64,000 nt of DNA from Rhodococcus yunnanensis NBRC 103083 (GTDB lineage: Bacteria > Actinomycetota > Actinomycetes > Mycobacteriales > Mycobacteriaceae): positions 49,506-113,505 of the forward strand of contig NZ_BCXH01000021.1 in assembly GCF_001895005.1 (NCBI RefSeq), written 5' to 3'. The stretch's first letter is position 1; each line of letters starts with the position of its first letter. The notes under the pieces are model-generated. The model was not told the DNA's origin. It was given only the letters and a program-made list of their open reading frames with translations, and ran no database searches. Positions 25,846 through 34,316 of the stretch are shown here, in pieces. The position numbers were made by a program, and so were the translations under genes.

Positions 25846-26043
25846 TCCGCGTCCACCTCACCGACCACAACACCCTCCGCCCCCGAGCACTGGCGAATAC
25901 GCGGCGCGCTGATCGACAGTCGCCAGGACGGTTGCGATGTCCGGTTCCCCAGGTTCCGGCGGTGTCTACGTTGCGGCCGGTTCGATCGGAGTGTGGACAC
26001 CCTCCATGTCGCGCACGCTCTGCTCACGCGTCGTGTGCCAATG

Positions 26044-26067
26044 TTGCCCAACGAAAAGATTGGGTAA
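26044..26067. promoter_or_regulatory. Inverted repeat overlapping the antitoxin promoter (probable autoregulatory operator)
   Basis: TTGCCCAA (26044-26051), 8-nt spacer, TTGGGTAA (26060-26067). The right arm overlaps a -10-like TAAGAT (26065-26070) directly before the Xre gene. Xre antitoxins normally repress their own promoter through such dyads. Confidence 0.6.
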
Positions 26068-26072
26068 GATAG

Positions 26073-26660
26073 ATGAATGAACACACCGACACCTCGCGGA
26101 GGGCGGGCTACACCGTGACTTCTCGCATCGATCAGACGGGCAGTGACGACGTCGTTACGGGCAAGCCCCCGGTCAGCGGGGCGATCCGAAGCAAGCCTGA
26201 TGGAGAAACCAAGAAGCGGGTCAAGACCGAGGCCAAGAAGGCGAAGCGTGTCGTTCGGTCGCCTACGAAAGCTGGGTCACGCAGACACACGCCCACTCAC
26301 TCTCGACAGGGCCTGAAGACTCCTGCGGACGACCCGTTGTCGGTCGATCGTGTGACCTATCTTCTGACCGTATTCACCAGCAAACGACTGGCAGGGTGGC
26401 TCGGGGTAAGCCCGTCTCAGACCTCCCGTTGGTCACAAGGGTATGAGCGTCCAGGTCCCGCTGTGGCTCCGGCGCTGATAGACCTCGAGCATGTGTACGC
26501 ACGAGCTCGGCTTGTGTGGGGGGAAGAAGCTGCTGGGATCTGGTTGGACAGCCCGAACTCATTTCTCGACGGGGCTCGACCGTTGGACGTGCTGTACATC
26601 GACGGCCCCGGTCGGGTTCTGGAAAGCCTGGACGCTGAGATATGGGGCGGGGCAGCCTGA
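26073..26660 (+). CDS. Xre/MbcA/ParS-type antitoxin
   Basis: The protein is 195 aa. The N-terminal 80 residues are basic and poorly ordered. It then has an HTH (KRLAGWLGVSPSQTSRWSQG) and a toxin-binding domain (WLDSPNSFLDGARPLDVLYIDGPGRVLESLDAEIWGG) typical of Xre-MbcA-ParS antitoxins paired with RES toxins. It neutralises and co-represses with the toxin encoded directly after it. The ATG at 26073 lies almost on the -10; the first in-frame GTG (26115) is an alternative start. Confidence 0.85.
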   Translation: MNEHTDTSRRAGYTVTSRIDQTGSDDVVTGKPPVSGAIRSKPDGETKKRVKTEAKKAKRVVRSPTKAGSRRHTPTHSRQGLKTPADDPLSVDRVTYLLTVFTSKRLAGWLGVSPSQTSRWSQGYERPGPAVAPALIDLEHVYARARLVWGEEAAGIWLDSPNSFLDGARPLDVLYIDGPGRVLESLDAEIWGGAA

Positions 26661-27218
26661 GTGCTCGTCCGCCGCATCTTTCCGTACCTCGCATCAGCCA
26701 AGGCCGGACAGCCGGGGCATCCTGAGTACGAACACCATCCTCAACGAGGTGGCCGTGTCGATCACCCCGACTACTACACCTGGTACGTCGCACGACAGCC
26801 CGAAGCGGCGTGCGGTGAGTCGTTCGGAAACCTCGCACGGTGGGTCGACTCGATGTTCGACTTCCCGATGATTCCGGGTGCACGCCGCGTCCTGGGAACG
26901 TACGAGCTTCCGAACGACCTACGGATCTGCGACCTGGACGACCCCCAACGCTTGATCGAACAGAACCTGCGCCCCACCCAAGTGGTGGCGAGAAATCTTT
27001 CTGTCACCTCGACGTGGGGCCATCAGATCTGGTCGCAAACGACACCGGCTATCGCCGGTAGGCAGTGGCAAGCGGTGCAGTGGTATTCTTTTCATCGCCC
27101 CGCCTGGACGGTGATCGCGAGCTGGCATCGGCCTCGATTCGTGCGCCAGGAGGTCCTCGCTCTCGATCATCCTGCGATTATGGAGGCCGCGTCGGCGCTG
27201 TATCGGCCGCTTCCGTAG
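26661..27218 (+). CDS. RES-domain toxin (NAD-phosphorylase/ADP-ribosyl-type)
   Basis: The protein is 185 aa, RES family, with the conserved Arg in VRRIFPY, the Glu in RVLGTYELP, and the Ser/Trp-rich core (QHPY-like HRPAWTV, QWYSFHRP). RES toxins such as MbcT and ParT destroy NAD+ or ADP-ribosylate targets. The GTG start abuts the antitoxin stop with no gap, so the two are co-translated. The pair probably stabilises the island. Product class is well supported; catalytic chemistry is inferred from the family. Confidence 0.85.
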   Translation: MLVRRIFPYLASAKAGQPGHPEYEHHPQRGGRVDHPDYYTWYVARQPEAACGESFGNLARWVDSMFDFPMIPGARRVLGTYELPNDLRICDLDDPQRLIEQNLRPTQVVARNLSVTSTWGHQIWSQTTPAIAGRQWQAVQWYSFHRPAWTVIASWHRPRFVRQEVLALDHPAIMEAASALYRPLP

Positions 27219-27328
27219 CTGACCTGCATTTCGGCGACGATCAGGCGGCCGTGCCGTCAGCTGTTCCACCGTGGATGGCTCGCCGCGCAATCTCCGCGTA
27301 GGGTTTTTACGAAATACTGGAGGTCTCG

Positions 27329-29027
27329 AAGCCTGAATGCACCGATTCAGCGACGGTCGGCCGCACGCTGTAAACACGAAATGCCCTGCCGTAGTGAGAG
27401 AATTGTTCTTGTCTAAGGAACATTTCAACCACAACGAAGGGCATCTGGCAGATGTAACTATCCCATACCCGACCCGTCGCTGCCGCATCCTTCGACGACC
27501 CCATTCTGGTATCCGCGGCCGGATTGGTGCCGGTGATGGCGTTGGCGCAGCGATCAGGCCTGCTCACGCTCTCCGACGACCATCTGTCGGTTCCGGGCGA
27601 CACGGGATCCAACGCAGGCCGCGAGATCGGATCCCTGGTCGCGGGTGTGGACAGTATCTCCGACATGGCGATCCTGCGGCACGGTGCGATGCACATTCTG
27701 TTTCGAGCGGTTTTACGCACCCTCGACCCTGGGATCGTTTCTGCGGCAGTTCCGGTTCGGTCGCGTCCGCCAGCTCGATGCCGTCGCCTCCCGGCTACTG
27801 CTGGCACTGACAGATCGCACACCCGCTGCTGGCGGGGATCGACACCAGCCGAGTGATGGTCGACATCGACGATTCCATCATCGAAGTCCACGGCCACAGC
27901 AAACAAGGATCCGGCTACGGTTACTCCGGCGTCCGAGGCCTGAACTCGGTGATCACCACCGTCACCACCAGCACGACCGGGCCGGCCATCACCGCCCAAC
28001 GCCTCCGCGAAGGTGCCTGCGGATCCTCCCGTGGTGCCGCACGCATGATCGCCGACACTCTCACCACCGTCGACCGACTCCGCGACGCAGTCTCGAAAAC
28101 CGACATAGACACCGTCACCGTGGACGCATCACCGAAGCCGTTGGTGCGGGCAGATTCGGCGTTCTTCGGATACCCCAGCATCGGTGCCGCGCTGCGCGGC
28201 GGCGCGGACGTCCCGATCACCACCAGCCTGAACTCGGTGACCAAGACCGCGATCAGCTCGATCGCGGACGACGCCTGGACGCCGATCCGATACACCAACG
28301 CCCTCTACGACCACGACACCGAGCAATGGATCTCGGTGGCCGAAGTCGCCGAAATCCCGTTCACCGCGTTCGCGTCCGAGAAGAAGGCCACCACGTCCCC
28401 GGCCGGCTGGTCGTGCGCCGCATCCCGGACCTACGACCGAAGAAAGACCAAGGCCAGGGCCAGTTGTTCGACGTCTGGCGCTTCCACGCCTTCTCAACCA
28501 CCACCGACCCCGGCGTCCTCGACACCGTGACCGCCGATCGAATCCACCGCCGCCACGCGATCATCGAACAAGTCCACGCCGACCTGAAGAACTCCGCCCT
28601 CGCACACCTGCCCTCCGGGCATTTCTGCGCCAACGCAGCTCGGCTGGTTTGTGCGGTCATGGCCTTTCAACATCACCCGCGCCGCCGAGACACTCACCAG
28701 CGAGCCGACACTCGCGAAGGCCACGACCGGAACCATCCGGCGGACTCTAATCTCGGTCCCGACGCGGATCGCCTACTCCGCGCGAAAACTCACCGTGCAC
28801 CTACCACAGAAGTGGCCATGGGAGAGAGCCTGGATCACACTGTTCGACAACATGTTCAGACGAAACGCTTACATCGCGACCTTACACCGCGATCCCCGCC
28901 CGCCCACAATGCGAAAGACCCAGTGGAACAACCCGATATCCCGCTCGGGCACTCAACCACGCCCACACCTGCGCTGGGACCACACAATTCACCGCCACCG
29001 ACTCAACCCATCGGTGCATTCAGGCTT
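27329..29027 (+). mobile_element. IS1380-family insertion sequence, copy 1 (decayed)
   Basis: Ends are 18-bp inverted repeats, aagcctgaatgcaccgat at 27329-27346 and its complement at 29010-29027. Between them lies a transposase broken by several frameshifts. No clear target duplication flanks the element. The second, internally deleted copy at 34317-34893 has the same left end, and the two copies bracket the CDPS gene cluster in the same orientation. Confidence 0.88.
27470..28900 (+). pseudogene. IS1380-family transposase, frameshifted
   Basis: Recognisable blocks in different frames: SAAGLVPVMALAQRSGLLTL and SLVAGVDSISDMAILRHGAM (27500-27700); APSTLGSFLRQFRFGRVRQL; VMVDIDDSIIEVHGHSKQGSGYGYSGVRGLNS with RLREGACGSSRGAARM and LVRADSAFFGYP (27850-28380), the catalytic core; then VVRRIPDL and FHAFSTTTDP, and AIIEQVHADLKNSALAHLPSGHF, then NITRAAETLTSEPTLAKATT. 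At least three frame changes (near 27700, 27840, 28400, 28670) prevent a functional product. Confidence 0.85.
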
Positions 29028-29215
29028 AAGCGGCCGAGACCTACCGATCGCCTTGATGCTCTGCAACCATTTCAGTTAGAGCGAGGTCACGAACGCTTTC
29101 AATGCCGAGAGCAGTGCTTTCTGCTCCAAGGAGATCTTCCGAGCCGAGTCGACAGACGAGCTAGTCCGACCGCACGAGTAGGGTCCTTACACGCGATGCC
29201 AACAACCGGATGCCG

Positions 29216-29956
29216 CTATGCTTTCAATGCGGTTATTATCAGGCTCGTGGGATTTTCAGCGCAACGCTGGGCTCGATCCATGTCCTCATCTGTCACGAAG
29301 TTTGCCACTTTCACTTGCTCCCAAACGACATTTGCGAAGCCGGCCTCTTCAAGTATTCCGACAATCGTCGAGGTTGGCCAATGGTGCACCTCGATTTCCG
29401 TTGGCGGGTCAGTCAGCACGGCAACCTTGAACTTATCGCCCTCACGTGGGTTCTCTGGGCGACTAGTTTTGAACCCTGCGGCCGCTTCTGAGCGCGCACT
29501 TGAGTCCGCGTTCGCGCTCAAGGCGACCAGACGGCCGCCTGAGACCAGATTGGCGAACATAGTGGCCGCCATCGCAGACATCGACTCTCGGCTGTCGGCG
29601 TAGTGCAGGACATGCACAGCAGTAACGACGTCGAACTCCGCAAGCTTTGGCATCGCTCCAAGATCGTGGACGTGATACTTCACTCCCAGAGGATTTGCAG
29701 CCTCGGATTGCTCCGCGAGTGCGATCATGCCGGGCGATAGATCCATTCCCACAACGTCTTTGGCTCCCAGCTGCGCGATTCGTCGAGTGAAACTACCCTC
29801 GCCGCAACCCACATCGAGCACTCTAAGACCTTCGAGTTGCCCAAGCGCAGCCTCGAACGACGGCCATTCGAGATTCTCTCTGACAAACCGAATAATCGCT
29901 TCGACTTCATCGAAACTGGCAGCAATTTGGTCGTACTGGTCGGTGTCATCGGCCAT
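29216..29956 (-). CDS. Class I SAM-dependent methyltransferase (putative CDPS tailoring enzyme)
   Basis: The protein is 246 aa. SAM-binding motif I is VLDVGCGEGSFTRRI (about 48-62), followed by GMDLSPGMIALAE and the post-I FDVVTAVHVLHY. Start ATG 29956 is set by GGGGGA 6 nt upstream; a longer frame upstream is not conserved. It is the last gene of the minus-strand cluster with the DinB-like protein, CDPS and AMP ligase, so N- or O-methylation of a cyclodipeptide or its derivative is the inferred role. GC content is lower than in core genes. It could also be an unrelated small-molecule methyltransferase. Confidence 0.85.
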   Translation of the reverse strand: MADDTDQYDQIAASFDEVEAIIRFVRENLEWPSFEAALGQLEGLRVLDVGCGEGSFTRRIAQLGAKDVVGMDLSPGMIALAEQSEAANPLGVKYHVHDLGAMPKLAEFDVVTAVHVLHYADSRESMSAMAATMFANLVSGGRLVALSANADSSARSEAAAGFKTSRPENPREGDKFKVAVLTDPPTEIEVHHWPTSTIVGILEEAGFANVVWEQVKVANFVTDEDMDRAQRCAENPTSLIITALKA

Positions 29957-30002
29957 TTCACGTCCCCCGTTGTCGATCATCATGACGCTTGACTGAATAT
30001 TC

Positions 30003-30545
30003 TCAGCTTTTGGATTGAGCAAGAATTTTGTCGATGACTTCACTATCAGCATCCGACAAGGTAGCCCCACCATTATCTTTGAGGGCAGCCGTCGCCTCCA
30101 CCGGTGGTGAGTAATCGTAAAGGCCAAGAGCCTGAGTCACGTCCCATGTAGCGACAAGGGTCTTCTGAAGTTGAATTCTTATCAGGTCTTGAATCTTGAC
30201 CGTCTGGGCAGTCCCTGGAATCGCCACATTGCGTGAATCTTCCACCGACTCGTATGCCGCCTCCAGCGCGCGGGCAGTCGTACGGTACGCACTCTCGAAA
30301 CCTCCGCCAGCCAGATTCGCCGACTTAACTAGGTCCGCTTTGGTCGGAGTATCCGACGTTGAGCTTTCTACAGACGATCCTTTAATTCCGGCCGTTACTT
30401 GTGTGTTCCACTTCAGTATGTCTGCGAGCAGGTCTCCGATGTCCACCGACTCTTGGTGGGTCGGCCTGCTCAGGTCTCCAACGGTCAGTTCGGAGATGTA
30501 TCCGGCGAGGTCTTCGTTTGCGGCATACAATGTTGCAATCTCCAC
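30003..30545 (-). CDS. DinB/maleylpyruvate-isomerase-like protein lacking metal ligands
   Basis: The protein is 180 aa with a DinB-like four-helix fold of the mycothiol-dependent maleylpyruvate isomerase type. Without gaps it aligns with the protein encoded at 38788-39330 (ENLAEWLSEVTQGDL versus EDLAGYISELTVGDL; IHTWDLGQAMG versus VATWDVTQALG). The metal-ligand positions His42, Glu128 and His132 of that paralogue are Asp42, Lys128 and Ala132 here, so it probably binds no zinc. It lies between the CDPS and methyltransferase genes, suggesting a non-catalytic, binding or newly evolved role in the pathway. Confidence 0.75.
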   Translation of the reverse strand: MEIATLYAANEDLAGYISELTVGDLSRPTHQESVDIGDLLADILKWNTQVTAGIKGSSVESSTSDTPTKADLVKSANLAGGGFESAYRTTARALEAAYESVEDSRNVAIPGTAQTVKIQDLIRIQLQKTLVATWDVTQALGLYDYSPPVEATAALKDNGGATLSDADSEVIDKILAQSKS

Positions 30546-30721
30546 AGCTGGTCCTCACTTTTGATCACGGTGTCATTCCGCACCTTACCGGGATGGCGGT
30601 AGACATGGGCGTTTCCTTACCAAGTCAAGCACTACCTGTTGCTCCTCAAGCTAACAACATGAATCGATCCCCCGCAAGGGTGTATACGGATACGTTTAGC
30701 GTCGCGATGTCACAGAGCGTC

Positions 30722-31432
30722 TCAGGAAATTCCGGCTGAATTTATTGTGGCATACCCCTGTCCGCGATCAGGCTTCAGCGAAGTCTTGCCAGAAAATATG
30801 GCATTCGCCAGTGGTAGTGGCTGGTGGTAGAAGTTGAGCGAGGGACCGACGTCGAAGATTTTCGATGAGGAGATGAAGAACGGTAGTTCCGCAATTAGAT
30901 ACTTCTCTGCTAGTGAGATCTGCTCATCGGATGGGCGTCCGGCCAGCCCTTTCGATGCAAGAATCTCCTTTGTCATGGTTTCGCTCGCTTCACGAAGAAC
31001 CGGATCTAGCGAAATTTCCCGTGCACAATGCCCCACGCTATTCAAGTAGGTCGCGTTCGTGGACAATTGCGATATCCCATGAAGGCCATCGTTAGCTCGC
31101 GGACCCCCAATTTCTTGCCAGGCACGATGGACGCGATTCTTAAGAACGTTTGTCTCAGCGCGAGCCTTCTTCGCTGCTTTCTGCGCGTCATATCCCAAGG
31201 CGCGAAATGTGTAGTGAAGTGAGTTGTCAGGAATGACCACGTCTATTTGTCGAAACTCTGAGCGCAGCCAGCCAAGAATCTGCGCGATACGACGTACGTT
31301 GAAATAGCTGTTACCTGGACTGACTCCGAACACGGCGTGCTGGCGCGACTCCCATACACTTTCGCATTCTGGAGTAAGTGGCTGAACGCTAAATTCTACG
31401 CTTCCGATACTTCTGACCTCATTCACGTCCAT
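30722..31432 (-). CDS. Cyclodipeptide synthase (CDPS), NYH type
   Basis: The protein is 236 aa, the family's usual size. Near residue 32 it has HAVFGVSPGNSYFNVRR, with nucleophile Ser38 (AlbC Ser37) and Asn41; then Tyr178 and Glu182 in KYLIAELPFF, and Tyr202-His203 in SLNFYHQPLP, the same numbering as AlbC. The Asn/Tyr/His trio marks the NYH subfamily. It uses two aminoacyl-tRNAs to make a diketopiperazine; its amino acids cannot be read by eye. The start overlaps the end of the AMP-ligase gene by 10 nt. The downstream DinB-like and methyltransferase genes complete a biosynthetic cluster. Confidence 0.92.
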   Translation of the reverse strand: MDVNEVRSIGSVEFSVQPLTPECESVWESRQHAVFGVSPGNSYFNVRRIAQILGWLRSEFRQIDVVIPDNSLHYTFRALGYDAQKAAKKARAETNVLKNRVHRAWQEIGGPRANDGLHGISQLSTNATYLNSVGHCAREISLDPVLREASETMTKEILASKGLAGRPSDEQISLAEKYLIAELPFFISSSKIFDVGPSLNFYHQPLPLANAIFSGKTSLKPDRGQGYATINSAGIS

Positions 31433-33030
31433 CGGCCTGATCCAAGCGCAGTGGATGAACCGAGGTACGTGTCGCGGAGCTTTTCGCGAACGATTTTGCC
31501 CGTGGCGGTCCTCGGCATCTGATCACCTTGAATTATTATAGGATTGGCCAACTCAGGCAGACCCGTAATGACACGTGACCAATCGTCGCTGTCCAAGTTG
31601 CCATCAAACGTGGCGACCACCGGTAGTGGCGGCCCATCGACCCTAGGAAGAATGGCGACGTCTGATCCTTCTGCAAGCCTATCTACGATGGTGTCCTCGA
31701 ATTCTAGGTAACCCATCCCTGCCGTGTAATTGACTTCGCGATCAACTATCCTGAGCGCTCCGGTCCGCGTCAGAATTCCAATATCTCCCGTGTTCCACCA
31801 ATCGCCAACAACTTTCTCCTTCCACCGGTCCAGCTCGCCGTAGTAGCCGGCGCATCGTGCCCTGGTCTTCGCAAGTACCAACCCGGCTCGGCCTCTACCT
31901 ACGGACTGGAACGTGTCGGGGTCGACGACCATCAGCTTTACAAATCCCGGCATAGGGCGGCCGACGACGCGAGGTCCTGGCTTGTGGTCCCGGGGGCGAT
32001 TGGCTGCTCGACGCGAGATGACCGTCATCCCCATGCCACCCGTTTCAGACTGACCGTAGCCCTCGCGCCAGAGAGGGTATCTGTGACTCGTCGCATTCAT
32101 GTAGCGCCTAATGACTGGCCACCGAACCGCATCGAAATTGCATACGAAGACCCGGACCTTTGAGAACGGGTTGTCGGCTCCAGTGCGTAGAAGTGGCTCC
32201 ATAGCGGAGTAGTCAATGGGGAGGGCTTCGACAAAGGTTGGCTTGTGCTGCCTGAACATCTCCTGCACCCGGTCCAGATCAGGCTTGTCCATCACTAGGA
32301 CAGTTGCGGGTGACAGTGTCAGAACTGAGTAGATCCATGTGAACGCCCGTGCATGTACGTAGGGGGTGAACATTGCAACGATGTCGTGTCTACGAAACGT
32401 GAGCGGATGGAGGTTTCGGCACTCCAGCCGAGCCATCTGCTTCTGAATAGTTGAGGGGGGGAATACGACAAGTTTTGGAATGCCGGTTGTCCCGGATGTG
32501 TGGGTTAGCATGAGCAGCTCGTCGTCACTCCGTCGTACTACATCCAAGAACGGCGGTGCTTCGATATCCGAGAAATCACGCGCGGCCACTGCATTGCCAT
32601 CAACGGCGAATATACGATTTGTCAGGGCAGGGAATACCGCTGCAGTGATCTCCATCTTCCCGATACGTGTCGTGTCGCTAATAACAGCCGTGGGCTCAAC
32701 TCGCTCAATGAGACTGTGCACGGCTTCCTTCTGCAGTAACCCAGATAGCATTACCGGGATTGCACCGATACGCACAATTGCCGAAGCGAACAGTATGCAA
32801 TCGAAATGGTTTGCCTTATAGACGACGACCCTGTCGCCGGGGTTTACGCCGATTTCGTTCAAGATTCCCGCGGTAGTTCTCACTATTGAAGCGAGATCAG
32901 GGAGGTCCAACACATCTCGTTTCTCCCGATCAATATCGAGCGGGCGAGAGAGATGAAAAGTCATAGGTTTGCCTGACGTGCTTCGGTGATCAAAAAGTTC
33001 ACCCAAGCTGAAAGTCCAGTTTGGTTCCAT
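31423..33030 (-). CDS. AMP-dependent synthetase/ligase (ANL superfamily)
   Basis: The protein is 535 aa with the canonical motifs: P-loop LTHTSGTTGIPKLV, adenylation motif GYGQSETGGMGMT, WWNTGDIG and the C-terminal PRTATGKIVREKL with the catalytic Lys. It adenylates a carboxylate (fatty, aryl or amino acid) and passes it to CoA or another acceptor. No carrier protein is encoded nearby. It is the first gene of the operon and overlaps the CDPS gene, so it probably supplies an acyl or aminoacyl unit to the cyclodipeptide product. Substrate not predictable from sequence alone. Confidence 0.88.
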   Translation of the reverse strand: MEPNWTFSLGELFDHRSTSGKPMTFHLSRPLDIDREKRDVLDLPDLASIVRTTAGILNEIGVNPGDRVVVYKANHFDCILFASAIVRIGAIPVMLSGLLQKEAVHSLIERVEPTAVISDTTRIGKMEITAAVFPALTNRIFAVDGNAVAARDFSDIEAPPFLDVVRRSDDELLMLTHTSGTTGIPKLVVFPPSTIQKQMARLECRNLHPLTFRRHDIVAMFTPYVHARAFTWIYSVLTLSPATVLVMDKPDLDRVQEMFRQHKPTFVEALPIDYSAMEPLLRTGADNPFSKVRVFVCNFDAVRWPVIRRYMNATSHRYPLWREGYGQSETGGMGMTVISRRAANRPRDHKPGPRVVGRPMPGFVKLMVVDPDTFQSVGRGRAGLVLAKTRARCAGYYGELDRWKEKVVGDWWNTGDIGILTRTGALRIVDREVNYTAGMGYLEFEDTIVDRLAEGSDVAILPRVDGPPLPVVATFDGNLDSDDWSRVITGLPELANPIIIQGDQMPRTATGKIVREKLRDTYLGSSTALGSGRWT

Positions 33031-33621
33031 TTACGATCTACTCCTCATCTAGAACCCGCGAACACATTTGGTGTACATCCACTTGAACAGCTCGTAGCGT
33101 TTAGGTAAACAGTGCGTCGTGGCCGCGGCATGAAGATGTGGCTCGCTAGTCGCGGATTGTTTAAAGTTGAATAAAACACCGTAAGTCTGTTCAAATCTGC
33201 ATGCTGCATGGGTCTGCCTTCGGCCCCCCCTGACCGCTGTATCGACATGCGCTCTATACGCTTCGACAAAGCTATACCTGGACGGGTTCTGCGTGTCAAT
33301 GTTCCGGCGATTTGCTCTTTGCCGTCAGAAAACATGAACAAACGCCTGTTCACTGCTCTCGCGCCACTTCAAGATTTATCGGACTCGCTGCGACACATTG
33401 TCCATCCGCAGGTCAAGCGTTATTTTGTCGCCAGGCCGAAGAGGTGCGTCAACTCGCGTACGGGAGATGCTCAATCATTCTTCTTGTCATTCAGCCGACC
33501 GACAATTTCGCCCCCATGGGGGTTAAGTCACCTTGCGGCAACGGAAATCGGTTGATACTTGAAGCAAGTCGGTGCTGCGTTGAACCACAACCATCGGACA
33601 CACTCATGTACGGTAATTGCT
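33031..33621. other. Divergent promoter region of the CDPS cluster
   Basis: A 590-base, relatively AT-rich gap between the divergent AMP-ligase (-) and DinB-like (+) genes. It should hold both promoters. No regulator gene or convincing ORF is found. Confidence 0.5.
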
Positions 33622-34218
33622 ATGGATACCCTGAGAGAAGTCCATGCCCGCGCGGTTCAGCTGACAGTTGATGCAGTGAGTCCAATCTCGGTCGGTAGTT
33701 TGTCCGCACCCACGCCCTGCAGTGAATGGGACTTAGCGCAGTTGTTAGACCATATGACCGTTCAGAATTTCGGTTTTGCAGCTGCGGCAGGAGGTAGTCG
33801 CGATGAGGATGTTTGGAACACCGGAATGCATCTAGATAATCTTGTAGTCGATTATCTGGAATCAGCGGAACGTGTCATCGAGGCATTTTCCGCAAGCGAC
33901 GTTGTAGACCGCCAGTTCTACCTGCCAGAGCTGTCAAGAGAGCAGCAGTTCATTGGATCGCAGGCAGTCACGATGCATGCGATTGATTCGATGATTCACT
34001 CGTGGGATGTCGCTCGTGCAGTTGGAAGTATAGTTGAGCCAGATTTCGATTTGGTTGAGATGACAATAGAGATCGTCGAGCAGATTCCAGATAATGAAGA
34101 GAGACGGAAGCCCGGAGCACACTTTGGCCCCCGCGCTAGTATCGGTGACACCACCGGATCAAGGTTTGACACTGCGCTGGCGTTGCTCGGCCGTTCTCCT
34201 CGCTGGCCGCAGAACTAA
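33622..34218 (+). CDS. DinB/maleylpyruvate-isomerase-like (TIGR03086-type) protein
   Basis: The protein is 198 aa with the N-terminal TPCSEWDLAQLLDHM motif (His44) and the C-terminal HAIDSMIHSWDVARAVG (Asp122, His126), so at least part of the metal site is kept. TIGR03086 proteins are DinB-fold, metal-binding and often mycothiol-linked. Start ATG 33622. It is divergent from the ligase-CDPS operon. A role in detoxifying or modifying the pathway product is inferred only from position. Confidence 0.78.
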   Translation: MDTLREVHARAVQLTVDAVSPISVGSLSAPTPCSEWDLAQLLDHMTVQNFGFAAAAGGSRDEDVWNTGMHLDNLVVDYLESAERVIEAFSASDVVDRQFYLPELSREQQFIGSQAVTMHAIDSMIHSWDVARAVGSIVEPDFDLVEMTIEIVEQIPDNEERRKPGAHFGPRASIGDTTGSRFDTALALLGRSPRWPQN

Positions 34219-34316
34219 TGACCTCTTCGTCGTTCACCTTAAGCGGACAACCACGTCGATCCATGAAAGCTGATGACACGAAATGCATTCTGCGCGACCG
34301 ACGAGTTGCCTACCTT

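Larger units (their letters stand above)
25396..26072. other. Non-coding stretch with iteron-like repeats
   Basis: No reliable gene. A weak minus-strand frame (25475-25759, 94 aa) has a protein-like C-terminus but its N-terminal half is a translation of the repeats, so it is not called. The repeats at 25735-25845 and the operator-like dyad at 26044-26067 are the notable content. Good place for the element's replication origin or transfer locus. Confidence 0.5.

Noticed and set aside
27645..29603. 652-aa ORF through the IS1380 element
   Set aside because: Only scattered segments match IS1380 transposase; the frame is an artefact of several frameshifts and continues through the right inverted repeat.
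29216..29956. Link to the fas/mtr cytokinin methyltransferases of Rhodococcus fascians
   Set aside because: The methyltransferase is class I and small, but none of the fas operon genes (P450, IPT, cytokinin oxidase) is present.
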